Shown: one piece after another, positions 1 to 11,673 of the stretch
Numbering within the stretch: the stretch's first letter is position 1
Layout of the letters: every line of letters begins with the position of its first letter
Assembly: GCF_022965805.1 (NCBI RefSeq)
Contig: NC_133103.1
Location: forward strand, 26,322,445 to 26,386,444
Direction of reading: 5' to 3'
DNA length: 64,000 nucleotides
Source of the DNA: Primulina eburnea
Taxonomy: Eukaryota > Streptophyta > Magnoliopsida > Lamiales > Gesneriaceae
Program-made: the position numbers and the translations under genes
The notes under the pieces: model-generated
The model's database searches: none
Seen by the model: only the letters and a program-made list of their open reading frames with translations
What the model was told of the DNA's origin: nothing

Positions 1-23
1 TTCTGTATATTCTGATCACCCTT

Positions 24-2231
24 CTATGCCTCTTTGATTCTCACTATCAATTCTGGTTCAGCTCGAATCGTACATAATCTCAGAGGCTGACAATCTGTTT
101 CAAAAGCTAATCCAGACAAACAGCAGTCTTCAATCCAATTGGAAACTCCCATAGTCGATAAGGATAACGAACATACCTTTCGACTTAATGCATCTGCTGC
201 TGCATTGGACTTCCCCGGATAGTATTTAATCTCACAATCAAAGTCTTTCAATAAATCCAGCCATCTTCGCTGTCTTATATTCAATTCTGATTGGGAAAAC
301 AAATACTTAAAGCTTTTGTGATCAGAATATATTTCAAATTTCTCACCGTACAAATAATGCCGCCATATCTTCAATGCAAAGACTATGGCTGCCAATTCAA
401 GATCATGGATTGGATAACGAGATTCATGGGGTTTCAGCTGTCTCGAGGCATAAGCAATCACATGCCCCCGCTGCATCAAAACACAACCCAATCCGCGGTG
501 AGATGCATCACAATAAACGACAAAATCACCAGTACATGAAGGAATCGTCAACACAGGCGCACTGGTCAATCTCTTTTTCAATTCCAGAAAACTGGATTCA
601 CAGTCTTCTGACCAAATAAATGGAGGATTTTTCTGAGTCAACTGTGTAATTGGTTTGGCAATACTCGATAAATCTTTAATGAATCGGCGATAATATCCTG
701 CCAAACCCATAAAACTGCGAATCTCGGGTACTGATGTCGGTCTCGGCCAAGAAATCACTGCCTCAACCTTACTGGGATCAACGGATATCCCGTCTCCGGA
801 TATAATATGTCCCAGAAATATCACCTGTTTTAACCAAAACTCGCATTTCGACAGTTTAGCATATAATTTCTCCGCCCTCAAAATTCTCAACACAGTTCTT
901 AAGAGCTCAGCATGCTCCATCACATTCTTTGAATAAATCAAGATATCATCAATGAATATGATAACAAAATCATCCAGATATCTCCGAAAGATGCGATTCA
1001 TCAATCCCATAAATACCGCTGGTGCATTCGTCAAACCAAATGGCATGACAATAAATTCATAGTGTCCATACCTGGTTCTGAATGCAGTCTTAGAGATATC
1101 AGAGTCTCTGACTCTCAATTGATGGTATCCAGATCTCAAGTCGATCTTGGAATACACTGAAGAACCCTGCAACTGATCAAATAAATCATCAATACGAGGC
1201 AATGGATATTTATTCTTTACCGTTGCCTTGTTCAGTTTCCTGTAGTCGATACAAAGTCTCATCGACCCATCCTTCTTTCTTACGAACAGTACTGGAGTAC
1301 CCCAAGGAGATACACTCGGTCTAATATACTCCATGGCCAGTAAATCCTCCAATTGTTCTTTCAACTCTTTCAACTCGATCAGTGCCATCCTGTATGGAGC
1401 CCTAGAAATCGGAACTGTTCCTGGCATTAACTCAATGCTGAAGTCTATTTCTCGAATCGGAGGCAATCCAGGAATCTCATCTGGAAAGACATCAGCAAAT
1501 TCACACACCACTGGCAAGTCTGCCAATGATGGGCTCGTCTTCAGTAAATCAACTGAATATACCAGGAATCCATCCGCTCCTTTCTGCAATAGTCGAGTCA
1601 TATTCATTGCAGATATCAAAGGAATTCGAGCTCGAGAACTCTTACCGCAAAATTTCAACTCCTCTGCCATTTCAGGTCTGAATCGAACAATCTTGTGGAA
1701 ACAATCAACTGTAGCTCGGTACTTGGTTAGCATATCGATACCGATAATACAATCAAAATCAGATAAACCAAGCACAATACAGTCTAACTCAATCGTATGC
1801 CCATCGTACTGCAGTATACAAGATTTCACAGACTTCACCGATATCAAACCTGTTCCTAACGGGGAAGAAACAGACACTACCACAGACAATGACTCAATAG
1901 GTAATGCACGACTCAATGCAAACCTCTTAGAAATAAAAGTATGTGATGCACCAGTATCAATCAATACATATGCAGGATAACCAGAAATAAAATAGTTACC
2001 TGCAACTACATCGTCAGGTGCATCATGTGCCTGCTCCTCAGTCAATGCAAACACTCGGGCCTGCTCTCTCGGAGGCTGGCTCACTGTCTGGCTTCCTCCG
2101 GGCCTCTGCTGTGACTGAGTAGACAGTGCTGGCTGGAAAGAATGAACGGCAGATGGTCGTCTACCTGCCTGAGCCACTGATCCCGATGACTCAGCTGCCT
2201 GTGATCCCTGGGCACTCCTCTGGGGACACAC
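24..2231 (-). pseudogene. E1 pol: protease, reverse transcriptase, RNase H
   Basis: Polyprotein segment that would mature the particle and copy its RNA. Visible in order: retroviral-type aspartic protease with [10 protein letters not shown] (about residue 90), RT with the [10 protein letters not shown] block and the catalytic FIDDILIYS near 930-960, and RNase H beginning [11 protein letters not shown] near 500-540 with the later DALSR signature. The frame opens without a true ATG because it is the continuation of gag after a TAG at 2247-2249. It stops at TAG 24-26; past this codon the same frame continues sensibly (K-G-D-Q-N) to the window edge, so this is a point nonsense mutation, probably CAG to TAG. 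Integrase and chromodomain lie outside. Confidence 0.9.
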
Positions 2232-2246
2232 TCGGGCAAAGTGTCC

Positions 2247-3116
2247 CTACTGTCTACAGATACGATAGCTACCAACCACTCCTCGGCACTGCTCTGTGAA
2301 ATGCCTCCCTCCACAAGTGCTACAGTATGGTCCTGTATAACTCTGGCCCTGACTGATCTGTCTCGAGCCGCTTGAACTGGACGAGCTAGTTCCCGATTTC
2401 TTGAATTGCTTTCCTCTAGCCTTCAAGAAATCCTTCTTCCTGCTACCACTACCACTCTCGAATCTGGGAGGTGGTTGCTGTGGTGCCAGTGCTGGAGGCA
2501 CAAACAAAGCTTCTCTCTGTCTCAATAAACCGGCTTCAGCTCCTTTAGCTCGGTTCAGTGCGTCGGTAAAATTGTTCGGTCTCCCAGTGTTTACCAACGT
2601 AAATATTTCTGGATTTAGGCCATTTATGAACTGGTCCGCAACGGCCTCATCATGCTCAGCTACATGGGGAGCAAATCTCAACAGTGTAGAGAACTTGGCC
2701 ACATAGTCCTCATTGTTTAACTGGCCCTGTCTCAAGTTTGCAAATTTGGCTCCCTTGTCTTTCCTATACGATACCGGAAAGAACCTTTGATAAAATTCAG
2801 CTTTAAACACATTCCAGGTAATGGCCGTACCTTGTTGTTCCAGTGCCCGTTTCGTTGTAATCCACCAATTTTTAGCAACGTCATTCAGTTGGTGTCCGAT
2901 CGGTTTCACCCTCTTCTCATCAGTATACTCCAACGATTCAAACATCATTTCAATATCGTCCAACCAACTCTCACACTCCACGGAATTCTCCGTACCCTTC
3001 AGAGTCGGTGGACGGAATGACTGAAATCTTTTCAACAATTTTTCCATTGGAGTGGCTGTAACGTCCATGGGAGGATTCGAGGTGCTACCTTGTTCTGGTA
3101 TACGTCGGGGAGGCAT
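2247..3116 (-). pseudogene. E1 gag with stop inside the zinc knuckle
   Basis: Capsid/nucleocapsid protein of the chromovirus. The ATG at 3114-3116 opens MPPRRIPEQG, the usual start for this group. A retrotransposon gag domain follows (WLDDIEMMFE, the W-W block, RFFP, NFTDALNRA), then a basic Ser-rich linker, a first Cys/His cluster (CSTCGGRHFTEQC) and a CCHC knuckle. The knuckle is interrupted: CRICRQ is followed by TAG at 2247-2249 and the same frame resumes GHFARVC. So gag and pol are one reading frame split by a single stop, as in relatives with a fused gag-pol. Confidence in gag is high; whether the stop was ever read through is unknown. Confidence 0.88.
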
Positions 3117-3358
3117 ATCTGAATATCATAAAGGTTAGCAATCACATAATAAATATGTCTCAGCCCCTTTCTGATCATCCTACCTCTGATCAAGAATCGG
3201 TTCTGATCCATACTCAATAATACATATTACCATATCACAATCAGATAATTCAGGTAAACATGTATTAAAGCAGTAAATCATGCTAGCAATCAAAAGCAGG
3301 AAAGAAAATCTCAATCTACCCTGTTCACTAGCTCCTAACTCAGTCTCAAGGATCTATC

Positions 3359-3370
3359 GCTCTGATACCA
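3359..3370 (-). promoter_or_regulatory. Primer-binding site of E1
   Basis: Minus strand reads TGGTATCAGAGC, complementary to the 3' end of initiator-methionine tRNA, 2 nt inside the LTR end. It primes minus-strand DNA synthesis and fixes the inner LTR boundary at 3373. Confidence 0.9.
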
Positions 3371-3894
3371 CCTGTTGTGGGAACCCGTACGCTAATCAAG
3401 TTCTTAATCATCATTGGGACTAATTAATCAATTATAAAACAGGGTCTAATTTTTTTTTAAAAAAAATGCGGAACGTAGTGAAATCAACTAATATACAACT
3501 AAGTATAAAAGAAAGTACAAGTCCTGTACTGTGTACAAATCAGTAAAACTAAGGTTCAACATCTAAATATCAAGTGTCAAAACCCTATATACATCAAAGT
3601 CCGAAATCTCCACTCTATCACGATCTCTCCTCATCTCCTGGACCCTGATCCTGTCCCACCTGTTGTCATGTACACATACAAACAAGACAACAGTCGGATA
3701 AATCCGGTGCGAATATAATCCCAGTATAAATCAACGAAACATGCAATCATATAAACAAATATAAAGAATGTAATAGGTAACAACAATATTTATCAAAATC
3801 TGAAACATAATCAATCACAGACTGTCGACCATGCTCGTAACTCTACAGTTCAGACTAGACTCAATCCTAGTCTAGGGATCCCGGTTTCCAGATG

Positions 3895-4027
3895 TGGTGT
3901 TCCTATATCGAATTCCGTAATAGAAGGAACAGTGATTCTATTTACTCGATATAACCAAATATGGTGTTCCTATATCGAATTCCGTAATAGAAGAAATTCC
4001 AATTCTATTTACTCGATATAACCAAAC
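3895..4027. repeat. 67-bp tandem duplication in E1 LTR
   Basis: Two adjacent copies with a period of 67 bp, each starting TGGTGTTCCTATATCG and ending near ataaccaaa. They differ by a few substitutions. Confidence 0.85.
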
Positions 4028-4078
4028 ATCTGGTGTCCTGACCTAACCGTCATAGACTGTAGCTTTATCGCTAATATC

Positions 4079-4222
4079 CTATCTTGAGACATCGTGCAAT
4101 GTGCCCGTGGCGATCCCGCCACTATCAGGCACTTCCGTCTACCAGATTTCTATACTATCTTGTGACATCGTGCAATGTGCCTGTGGCGATCCCGCCACTA
4201 TCAGACACTTCTGTCACAAGAT
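4079..4222. repeat. 76-bp tandem duplication in E1 LTR
   Basis: Two copies, period 76 bp, sharing gacatcgtgcaatgtgcc and gtggcgatcccgccactatc with a few differences. Confidence 0.85.
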
Positions 4223-4948
4223 TACTGGTCTTATACCTGCTATCTATACATCAAGAAAACAAGTACATCAGTCCAATCAATGCAAATATCAATGCAATAA
4301 AGTAAAGTATGTGATTTAAGGAAACTCAAGTCTAAACCGACTCAAGTCGATCTCCCAATACCACACTGACTTATACCTTCCGTTTGTAGTCTCGGTCTGA
4401 AGCAATCTTAGTTCTGAACTCAAGACTGTCTCTGTAAATCTGAAACAACATATCGAGAATACTAATATCAATATTCCAATCTCAATTCAACACTGAAACT
4501 GATTAATCTGGATTTAATTCAAATCATCAGCATAACAGTACAAACTCAGTATCCCCGTCAATACCACATCACCAGATAACATTTCCCTCAATTCATAATC
4601 AAAACCAATACAATCCGATATCATATCTCAGTCAATTAACTTCAGAAAATCACAACAATTCCATCATCAGTCCGTTTCCTAATCTGACTTCGATTCTATG
4701 ATGTCTAATATGTCAAGAACAATATATATGAGTCCTATTTAATTCTGACAATATCATAATTCCAAAACATGTCAAAACGTAGTAAAACTTACGTCTAGTT
4801 GTAGCCTACGTTGATAGGAACACGGTACTGAAGTCGGATTTAAAATCAGACGGACGGATTTCTCACAAAAGTCGTAAGGATTTTCAACACTTACACAACA
4901 AATTCTCTCGATTCTTTTCTGATGATTTCTGAAGAATTTTCGTATGTT

Positions 4949-4953
4949 TTGTT

Positions 4954-4979
<26 letters not shown>
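4949..4979. repeat. (TA)n microsatellite, possible TATA region of E1 LTR
   Basis: About 31 bp of alternating TA, about 55 bp downstream (minus-strand sense) of the GC-rich array. The promoter role is inferred from position only. Confidence 0.6.
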
Positions 4980-4984
<5 letters not shown>

Positions 4985-5034
4985 TAACGTTGCATACTAA
5001 GCCAAATGTCACGTTCCCCTTCTGCATGCCTCGT

Positions 5035-5233
5035 GCATATGCGCGAGACCTACTGTTGCAACATGTGAATTCCTCGGCAACTCACGCATATGCGCGCCTC
5101 ACTTTCGCGCATATACGCGAGGTTCTCTGGACTCGGCCTGCACAGCTCGCGCAGATGCGCGACATCTTCCGCGCACATGCGCGAGGTCCTTTGTCTGATT
5201 GGCGCATGTGCGCGCATCCGATCGCGCATGTGC
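5035..5233 (-). repeat. GC-rich palindromic word array in E1 LTR
   Basis: Seven words of the form GCGCAtrTGCGC. Core centres fall near 5038, 5089, 5113, 5154, 5176, 5207 and 5229, giving pairs 22-23 bp apart and pair-to-pair steps of 65 and 53. The array lies 130-330 bp from the LTR start, with (TA)n downstream in the transcription sense. Confidence 0.8.
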
Positions 5234-5366
5234 GCCAATGCTACTGTCCTCGCACATTACTTTCCACATGTTACCTCAAATCGTGTCTCGGTTAATCCCC
5301 TCGTAATCATATCAAATTATAAATCAATAATTACAGATTACTAGGATTAAATTTCCGGGCATTACA

Positions 5367-5579
5367 TATCATGCAACAGTGAAAAGTACTGTAATAAAAA
5401 TATATTTCTTGATCTTAAAAGCATGAAGTAAAACATAACATGTCAAAGCATAAACATGTCCATAACATATCTCATCATATCAACATATACGTGTTCATAT
5501 TCTTTTATTAAATTCAGATAATTAGTTGTGACTTTCGTATAAGCTCTAGTCGATTGATCCATCTACGTATAACCGCGGT
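5367..5579 (-). repeat. Inverted fragment of an X-type LTR
   Basis: The reverse complement resembles the X LTR near 7240-7330 (shared tagatgga, tacgaaagtcaca, related flanks). It is a remnant of another copy in opposite orientation, cut by E1 on the left and X on the right. No coding sequence. Confidence 0.55.
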
Positions 5580-7634
5580 TGTAAGGTCCAAAATTAAAAC
5601 GACGTAATCCAACTGCATGCAAATCTAGAAAAAATAGAAAATGACTAATTAAATGATTTTAATTTCTTAAATTAATTATGGTTGATATGTTTATATGGTT
5701 TTAAAGTAGTTTATACTTTAATGTGTAAAATATAATTTTAAAGGTTATTCGAGATACGATCGAGGAACGGAGACCGACTGCTGAAAAGTGGAAAATATTT
5801 TTATTAAACAATTGTTTTTAATTATTTGAAATAAGATTGATGCTTTATGATATTTTTGAAAATAAGAAGTTTTGAGGTGATTTTATACGTCGAGACGTAA
5901 TTTTTAACGGTGTTCGATTTTCAACTAAAAAATGAACTTTTTGACAACTCGGCTAATAATTTTACGAACTTTCTTGAATGAAATATTTTCAATATGCACT
6001 ATTGGGCTTAATGGGCCTATTGTACGATGCTAATGAGCTTATGCTTGTACACTTATTATTTCATCAAATAGTTAAGCCCAAATCCCTACCCCAAACCCTT
6101 ATAACTGACGCCTCTCCCCTCCTAAAACACAAACTCTTTTTTCCCCAAACACACGGCACACACACAATTTATTCAAGGGAAAACATCGGCTCTTGCAAGA
6201 AAAAGTTCAGCCAAGGGTTCTCGTCGTCGTTTTTCGCATCGTCAACGTATTTTCGTGCGTAATATACACAAAGACATGTCATAATTCATTCTTTCTCATC
6301 TATCACACCCTAATATGTATTTAATTATAGTTTGCATGAAAAACATGAATTCCTTTTCTTTATTTTCATTTTTATGCATAACCATGTGATTATTGTATGA
6401 GTTTTGTTCCAAAACTTGACATTTAATCGTGCGAAGGGGCTTTCATGATTAAGGACCAAGATGGAACGTTTTTACACAAGTTTAGGAGTCTAGGTTTGCA
6501 CAGCACGCGTCTTGTGCAGGGGGCTTTGGCGCGGGTTAGGGCTAGGTCCTAGGGTCCAGGGGAAGTCTGGTCAGGAGTTGGCTCAAGGTGGCTCGGGCTG
6601 GGCTCGATGAAACAGAGAGTTGGCTCAAGGGTTTGGTCAAGGGTTCGATTTTTAAGGTTTCTTTGGCTAAGGGTTCGAATATGGTTCCACGAGGGTCGAA
6701 TCATGGTTCACGAGGGTCCATTAAATATAAAAAGTCTATGTTTTAAATTTATGAATTTTATATTAAAGTTTAAATTTATTCGGGATTAAAACGCATTACG
6801 AATTGTTAATTACGGAATAAATAAAAAAGACATGAATTTAAGCTAAATAAAAATATCAAAAAATTTAATTAAGACTAAAAAATTATTTGGATGGTCTAGA
6901 GTCAACAGAAATAAGAAAAGGTCGAAATCGTGAAATTTTACTTCTAGGGTTAAATCTGTAATTTAACACTTGAAAATGGTAAAAGTCATGGCAGTGCCCG
7001 GAATGCTGTAAATATGTTCATATGATTATTTTAAATATTTATGGAATTTTATGATGAAACGTTAACGCTAAAAAATATGTTGTATGCTTGGTTTAAAAGA
7101 AAATAATTATTATATGCATGAGATTTATAAAGTGATGGAAATATGAAATGTTGAAGGAAGTGATAATTATGACTGATACGATGATACGTAAGGCCAAGTC
7201 TCGATTGACAGGTGAGAGTGTCGTTAATGTCCCCGCCACCCAGTACTGTGGTTACATGTAGATGGAGCCGTCGACCTTTAATACGAAAGTCACAATTAAC
7301 GATCTAAATTCAACGAAAGGAAAACGTATGCGTATAATGATGAAAATGAATATGTTTATGATGATATGAAAAATGTATAAGTTTATGCATGTTATTTAAG
7401 TAAAATTATTTTAACTGTTGTATGTGATTGTATATGTATTAATTATTATCAAGATTATGGTTAGTGAGTCTAGGTGTGGTGGATGCGGGTGAACATGATA
7501 ATAATGATAATGGAGGTTTTGATGATTGATCTTACTGGACTGAAGGTTCACATAACCTGAGGACCAGCACTAGTTTTTCGCCGAGGGTAAATTTTTTTTT
7601 AGTACTTTATAAATAAAACGAAGTGAACGTTTCA
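5580..7634 (+). repeat. 5' LTR of gypsy element X (2055 bp)
   Basis: Starts TGTAAGGTCCAAAATT, like the E6 LTR start TGTAGAGCCCAAAAT, and ends GAACGTTTCA next to a plus-strand initiator-Met PBS. It shares the cgagatacgat...gagaccgact block with the E6 LTR at a similar offset. No open frame longer than about 95 codons is convincing here. Confidence 0.7.
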
Positions 7635-8190
7635 GTTGGTATCAGAGCAATGTTCTTGTAAAGGGTTGTGGCACCATCGGTGCCGGGAAGCTCAGTCGTC
7701 CAACCTCAATCTGTAAGTTTAATTGCTTTATTTGATTTTTATGATGATACCTACACGATTAGATGAAATATATGTTTACGGTACATGTTTAATGACTTTT
7801 TGAGGATAAATGTTATGTATGCTTAAAATTGCTCAAAAATAGATTAGTATATGCTGCTTGATTAGAAAACTTAGATTTAAATACATGCTGGTTACGTTAG
7901 AATTTGGAAAATGTTCAGATATAATGTCTCCATTCAATTTCGAGTTTGATAGCTAATTTCTCTTCAGTTATTCTATCAGATATATTGATTTAGAATTCAA
8001 ATACGTGCTATAGCAATTCAATAAAAAAGTTCTGAATCGAGAAGAAAATTATCTCAAGAGAACACTCTCAACACGAGGATTCCAAATATATAATTTGTTT
8101 TGTGTTTCGACAACGTTTTGAGGTAGATTCGAAATATAGAACTTGATTACGTTGTTTCTCTTTCAAATTTTTGGTAGAAATGGAATATAT
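7635..8190 (+). other. Leader of element X, interrupted by D
   Basis: AT-rich non-coding stretch following the X PBS; no gag frame is visible. It ends in tatat (8186-8190), the left TSD copy of element D, and host sequence resumes at 19293. Nothing else recognised. Confidence 0.5.
7637..7648 (+). promoter_or_regulatory. Primer-binding site of X
   Basis: TGGTATCAGAGC two bases after the LTR end CA; initiator-Met tRNA type. Confidence 0.85.
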
Positions 8191-9510
8191 TGATCGAGCA
8201 AAACTTGCTCATTAAAATCCCCAATAAAAATATGATTTTGTATGCTCCAAATTAATCGCAAGTGCACGATGTCAAGTTATAATATAGTGTACGTGAGTAC
8301 GAGTATCGTTCCACTGAAGACTGTGTTTTACAATTGTTATTTTTCGTTATCAAATCTTTAGCAACGAAAAATTGATTGATTGTATATTACTACTAACATT
8401 AAATAAAAATACAAATAAAAAGATTCAAAATCAAGTAATGAAATGTAAAGTCTATAATGGTTGAGTAAAGTTTCAGTGAAAAATGGATTTGTTGAGAATT
8501 TCGGTTCACCTACCCCTCGTTCATTACTTAATTCGTTCGATCGTGATCTACTCTTCCGATAGGATTTCCTATTTAATTGAACACTCTCTCTCGAGCTATG
8601 CCAAACTAATTCTACTCAATGAAGTAATTAAATATCTTTAATTATTTATCAAGAGTGAATCACATTTCGATATATGAAATCCCCTAGTTTTCGACCCTAA
8701 GGACTATGACTATCGGCACGTATCCAATTCCATATATCTATGTAAATTGTAGATCCGCGAATTATACTACTCGATCCTATCACTCGTTATTCTCTCGAAC
8801 TCACTCGTGATATGAAAACGTCGTTAAAGTTAGCTACGCTTTAATGACACAATAAAATAATAGTATAATCAAGAATCACGCAACAATCGAATAAAAATTA
8901 ATTCAAATCAAAGTTTGAGGTAGGATCCTCTTGAATCTCAACAAATATTGAAGTTTAGCTACTCGAATTCATGATCAAAATAAACAAAACAAAGTTTAAA
9001 AGTTGCAAACAAAGTTAGAAATACGAGAATTGACGAAAAACGCGAAGACGACGCCCGGAAAACTTCGATTCTTCAATCCAAGCGCTAAAGTGCTCTCCAA
9101 ACTTGTGGCGGCTCTAGAATAATCTCTGAATTCGTGCCTCTCCCCCTACCATATCTTCCCTCTTCAGAATTAAGGGAAGAAATCGTCCATTATTTTTTCC
9201 AAAAATACAAATGCGCCCGGGCGGATGTAAGTTTCCGCCCGGGCGGGTGGTCTTCGGAAATTCATTTTTTTTTTTGTTCTTGGGCGCGCCCGGGCGGGCA
9301 TGAATGTGCGCCCGGGCGCATGTCTCTCGAATTTCCCGCTTTGATTTTCAATTTTTCACGAATCTCCTGCATTTTCGTCAACTAAACACATGAGCAACAC
9401 GAAGATATAAATTACTCTAAAATAACACACAATGCATGCAGTCTAAATGATAAATGCAACACAATGCGACATAACATGGTACGAAAAACACGTAAAATCC
9501 ACCTCTATCA
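8191..9510 (-). repeat. 3' LTR of D (1320 bp)
   Basis: Plus strand runs from TGATCGAGCAAAACTTGC to ccacctctatca. It is nearly identical to 17896-19287 except for small substitutions and one missing 72-bp array unit. Confidence 0.92.
9215..9317 (-). repeat. GC-rich word array in D 3' LTR
   Basis: Four GCCCGGGC cores centred at 9218.5, 9240.5, 9291.5 and 9313.5: two pairs each 22 bp apart, 73 bp between pairs. The first pair forms an inverted repeat (CGCCCGGGCGGA, 8-nt loop, TCCGCCCGGGCG). Confidence 0.9.
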
Positions 9511-9522
9511 ACCCCCCAATAC
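9511..9522 (-). promoter_or_regulatory. Polypurine tract of D
   Basis: Minus strand reads TAGTATTGGGGGGT immediately before the 3' LTR TGATAGAGG. Expected primer for plus-strand synthesis. Confidence 0.8.
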
Positions 9523-10331
9523 TAACCTTTTGCTCGCCCTCGAGCAAAACAGGTGACATGACAGAAGTGGAACGTGACACAAAGTAGCTCGACAGTGAAT
9601 TCCTAGCCATCAACTAGCCTCAGCGAAACTCAACATATTCCCTTGTCTATCAACACAAAAGCACAATTCTTCGCACTTCCCTTGGTCTAGACATTGTTTC
9701 AAATAAAACCTGAACGTGTGTGTGTTGTTAGTCCTAGCATTACCAATGATAGAGGGATCCATCATCAACCATTGTCAGAGATTTAAATCAGCCTGTTAGT
9801 GTAAATATCACTCTCCTGTATGCCTTTGCACTCAGTATCCATCAACAACGTTTTTTTTCTCTCTGAATAAGAATACAGTAATGAAAGGACTATATTAGAA
9901 CTTTTCATTTCAGATTCAAATCCAGGTGTTTTGCATTTTTAGCCGGGAATAGGATTTCATTCCCTTTTTCGGCTCCTCAACACCTTACATCTCCAACTTT
10001 AGCCAGGAATAGAATTTCATTCCTTTATTTGGCTCCTCCACACCTTACATCTCCATCTTTTCTCTTTTTTTTTTCGATGCTAATAGATACCTTGATTCAA
10101 GAGAATGTCGTCAAGTTCAATTTACAATTTCAAACATCTTCGTTCCCCACTTTAGTTTTTAGTTTTTTTTTTATTTTCCCCATCTTATCATGCGTGCTTC
10201 TAGTTCTAACATTTGTGCAAAGAGAGTTCAATGTTTTAAATGACACTGTATGTCTTTACCATAGTATGTGCTAAAGGTGTGCGAATACACGACAGACAGG
10301 GCATGTCTCATCATTTCCTAATCATCCTCGG
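9523..10331 (-). other. 3' non-coding region of D between two polypurine tracts
   Basis: No convincing gene. It contains a 60-bp tandem duplication (9938-10057) and, next to the PPT, a block (cttttgct, then ctcgagcaaaa) with a counterpart at the same place in element B. Confidence 0.6.
9938..10057. repeat. 60-bp tandem duplication in D 3' region
   Basis: Two copies, period 60, each with tttagcc(g/a)ggaata and acaccttacatctcca. Differences are scattered. Confidence 0.85.
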
Positions 10332-10424
10332 CTAACAATGTAATACTCCAAACACTGTCGGCTGACACAAAAACTCATGCAAAACAACTAAAGCACAATA
10401 CGACAAAGACGACACAACACCCAT

Positions 10425-10456
10425 CCACCCCCCAATACTAAAGTCGAGCATTGTCC
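10425..10456 (-). promoter_or_regulatory. Second polypurine-like tract of D with conserved 15-mer
   Basis: Minus strand carries CATTGGGGACAATGC, then, about 10 nt later, TTAGTATTGGGGGGTGG. Element B has the same 15-mer and a G-run at the equivalent place. Possible internal PPT; function inferred. Confidence 0.5.
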
Positions 10457-11589
10457 CCAATGCAACAGACGATAGACTAAGGACAGATAGGCACAACAAA
10501 ATGAATGGACTATGACCTAAACATGCAACAGAAATAGCAATAAACAAAAATAAATAAACTGAACGAAACGAAATGCGATAAAGAAAAGAAGGGATAGAAG
10601 TGACTCCCCTCTCACTGATCCTCCTCCTCGTGCTCCTCCGGGGGGCGATGCCAGCGTCTGGCTCTGGTGCATCGGCATAGTGAAAATGGAACGGCGGCGG
10701 GAACGCTGGCATGGGTGGTGGGAGAAGGGTTGGGTCGACACCACTGTGACTCAGCGATAGGCGAAGCATGTCATCAGTAGCCGTCTGGTACGTCTGACTC
10801 ACGGCCTGCCACTGTAGCTGATGGTCTGCAAAGGCAGCGAATTCGTCCATCCGGTCCTACAGTAGGCGACAGCGAGGTCGCGAGGCCGGTGGTGGGGGAT
10901 GCTGTGGCACGGGATCAAAAGTGTAGCCGTCCCAGATGGGGCCAAACTGCGGTAAAGCCTTCCACTGCACTGCTAATTTCTGTAACCAACTGGCGTCATC
11001 GAGGGCCTTGGTCGGTGGTAGCCACTCATCGTCATCCTGAAAAATGACTCCAGCGCTCGCACATAGCTCTGTGATAATGTGGGGAAAGAAAAATGCCACA
11101 TTCGGATTATGAATGCTCAGCTGGATCTGTGGATGGATTATCCTGCCCACATTGAGTGGCAATTGAGTGATCAAAGCATAAAGAAGTAGCCCTCGCTCCC
11201 TCTGGACTTCGCTCGTGTGCCCGACTGGCATCAAAAGTGTGGCCAGGAATGCATACCACAACGAAGCCGGGATCAGCAGATATTTTTCGGCAAAACAGGT
11301 GTGTGAGCCCGGTGTCTTCCACGGAGACCCCGGATAACATATGCGCTGCATCATCAGGTCCAAATCCGGTTTGGCCGCCCATGCCACATAAACTGAGTCG
11401 TCTACCGCCGGTGTCTCAAGCACCCTATTAAGCTCCGCTGAACTAAAATCAACCAACCTCCATCTCACAAAAGCCTTACCGTCATTCCTCTCAGCAGCAT
11501 TGGCATAGAATTCCCTCACCACTGGCACCACCGTGGCTTGCGGTTGACGGCAAAATTTACCCCAACTTCTTTTCTCAATTCGATTGATG

Positions 11590-11606
11590 ATATATATATA
11601 TATATA

Positions 11607-11671
<65 letters not shown>
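11590..11671. repeat. (TA)n microsatellite inside D accessory ORF
   Basis: About 80 bp of TA with a single ta-tc-ta interruption near 11607. It encodes alternating Tyr-Ile and joins two different reading frames of the accessory ORF, so the expansion disrupts the gene. Confidence 0.9.

Positions 11672-11673
<2 letters not shown>

Larger units (their letters stand above)
1..5366 (-). mobile_element. E1: Tekay-like chromovirus (Ty3/gypsy), 5' part
   Basis: Minus-strand gypsy element. Order on the minus strand is 5' LTR (5366 to 3373), initiator-Met PBS, gag, protease, RT and RNase H, running off the left window edge before integrase. RT and protease wording resembles the Tekay/Del chromoviruses, and the 2-kb LTR fits that group. 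The 3' LTR and one TSD lie outside the window; the other possible TSD copy is tatca at 5367-5371. Coding frames carry two in-frame stops, so this copy is defective. Confidence 0.85.
3373..5366 (-). repeat. 5' LTR of E1 (1994 bp)
   Basis: On the plus strand it runs from TGTTGTGGGAACC to GGGCATTACA, i.e. TG...CA termini on either strand. It lies directly outside the PBS. It holds two separate tandem duplications, a (TA)n run at 4949-4979 that may serve as a TATA region, and a GC-rich word array upstream of it in the transcription sense. Confidence 0.85.

Noticed and set aside
1333..1980. Plus-strand frame of 215 codons
   Set aside because: Exact antisense shadow of the E1 protease-RT gene, with composition that mirrors it.
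5035..5233. Regularly spaced palindromic words as a CRISPR-like array
   Set aside because: Words are only 8-14 bp, spacing alternates 22 and about 31 or 50 bp, spacers are themselves repeated, and the sequence is a plant LTR.
7637..7648. tRNA gene fragment at the PBS
   Set aside because: Only the 12-nt tRNA-complementary site is present at a retroelement LTR border; no cloverleaf. The same applies to 3359, 21170, 63489 and the Asp-type sites.
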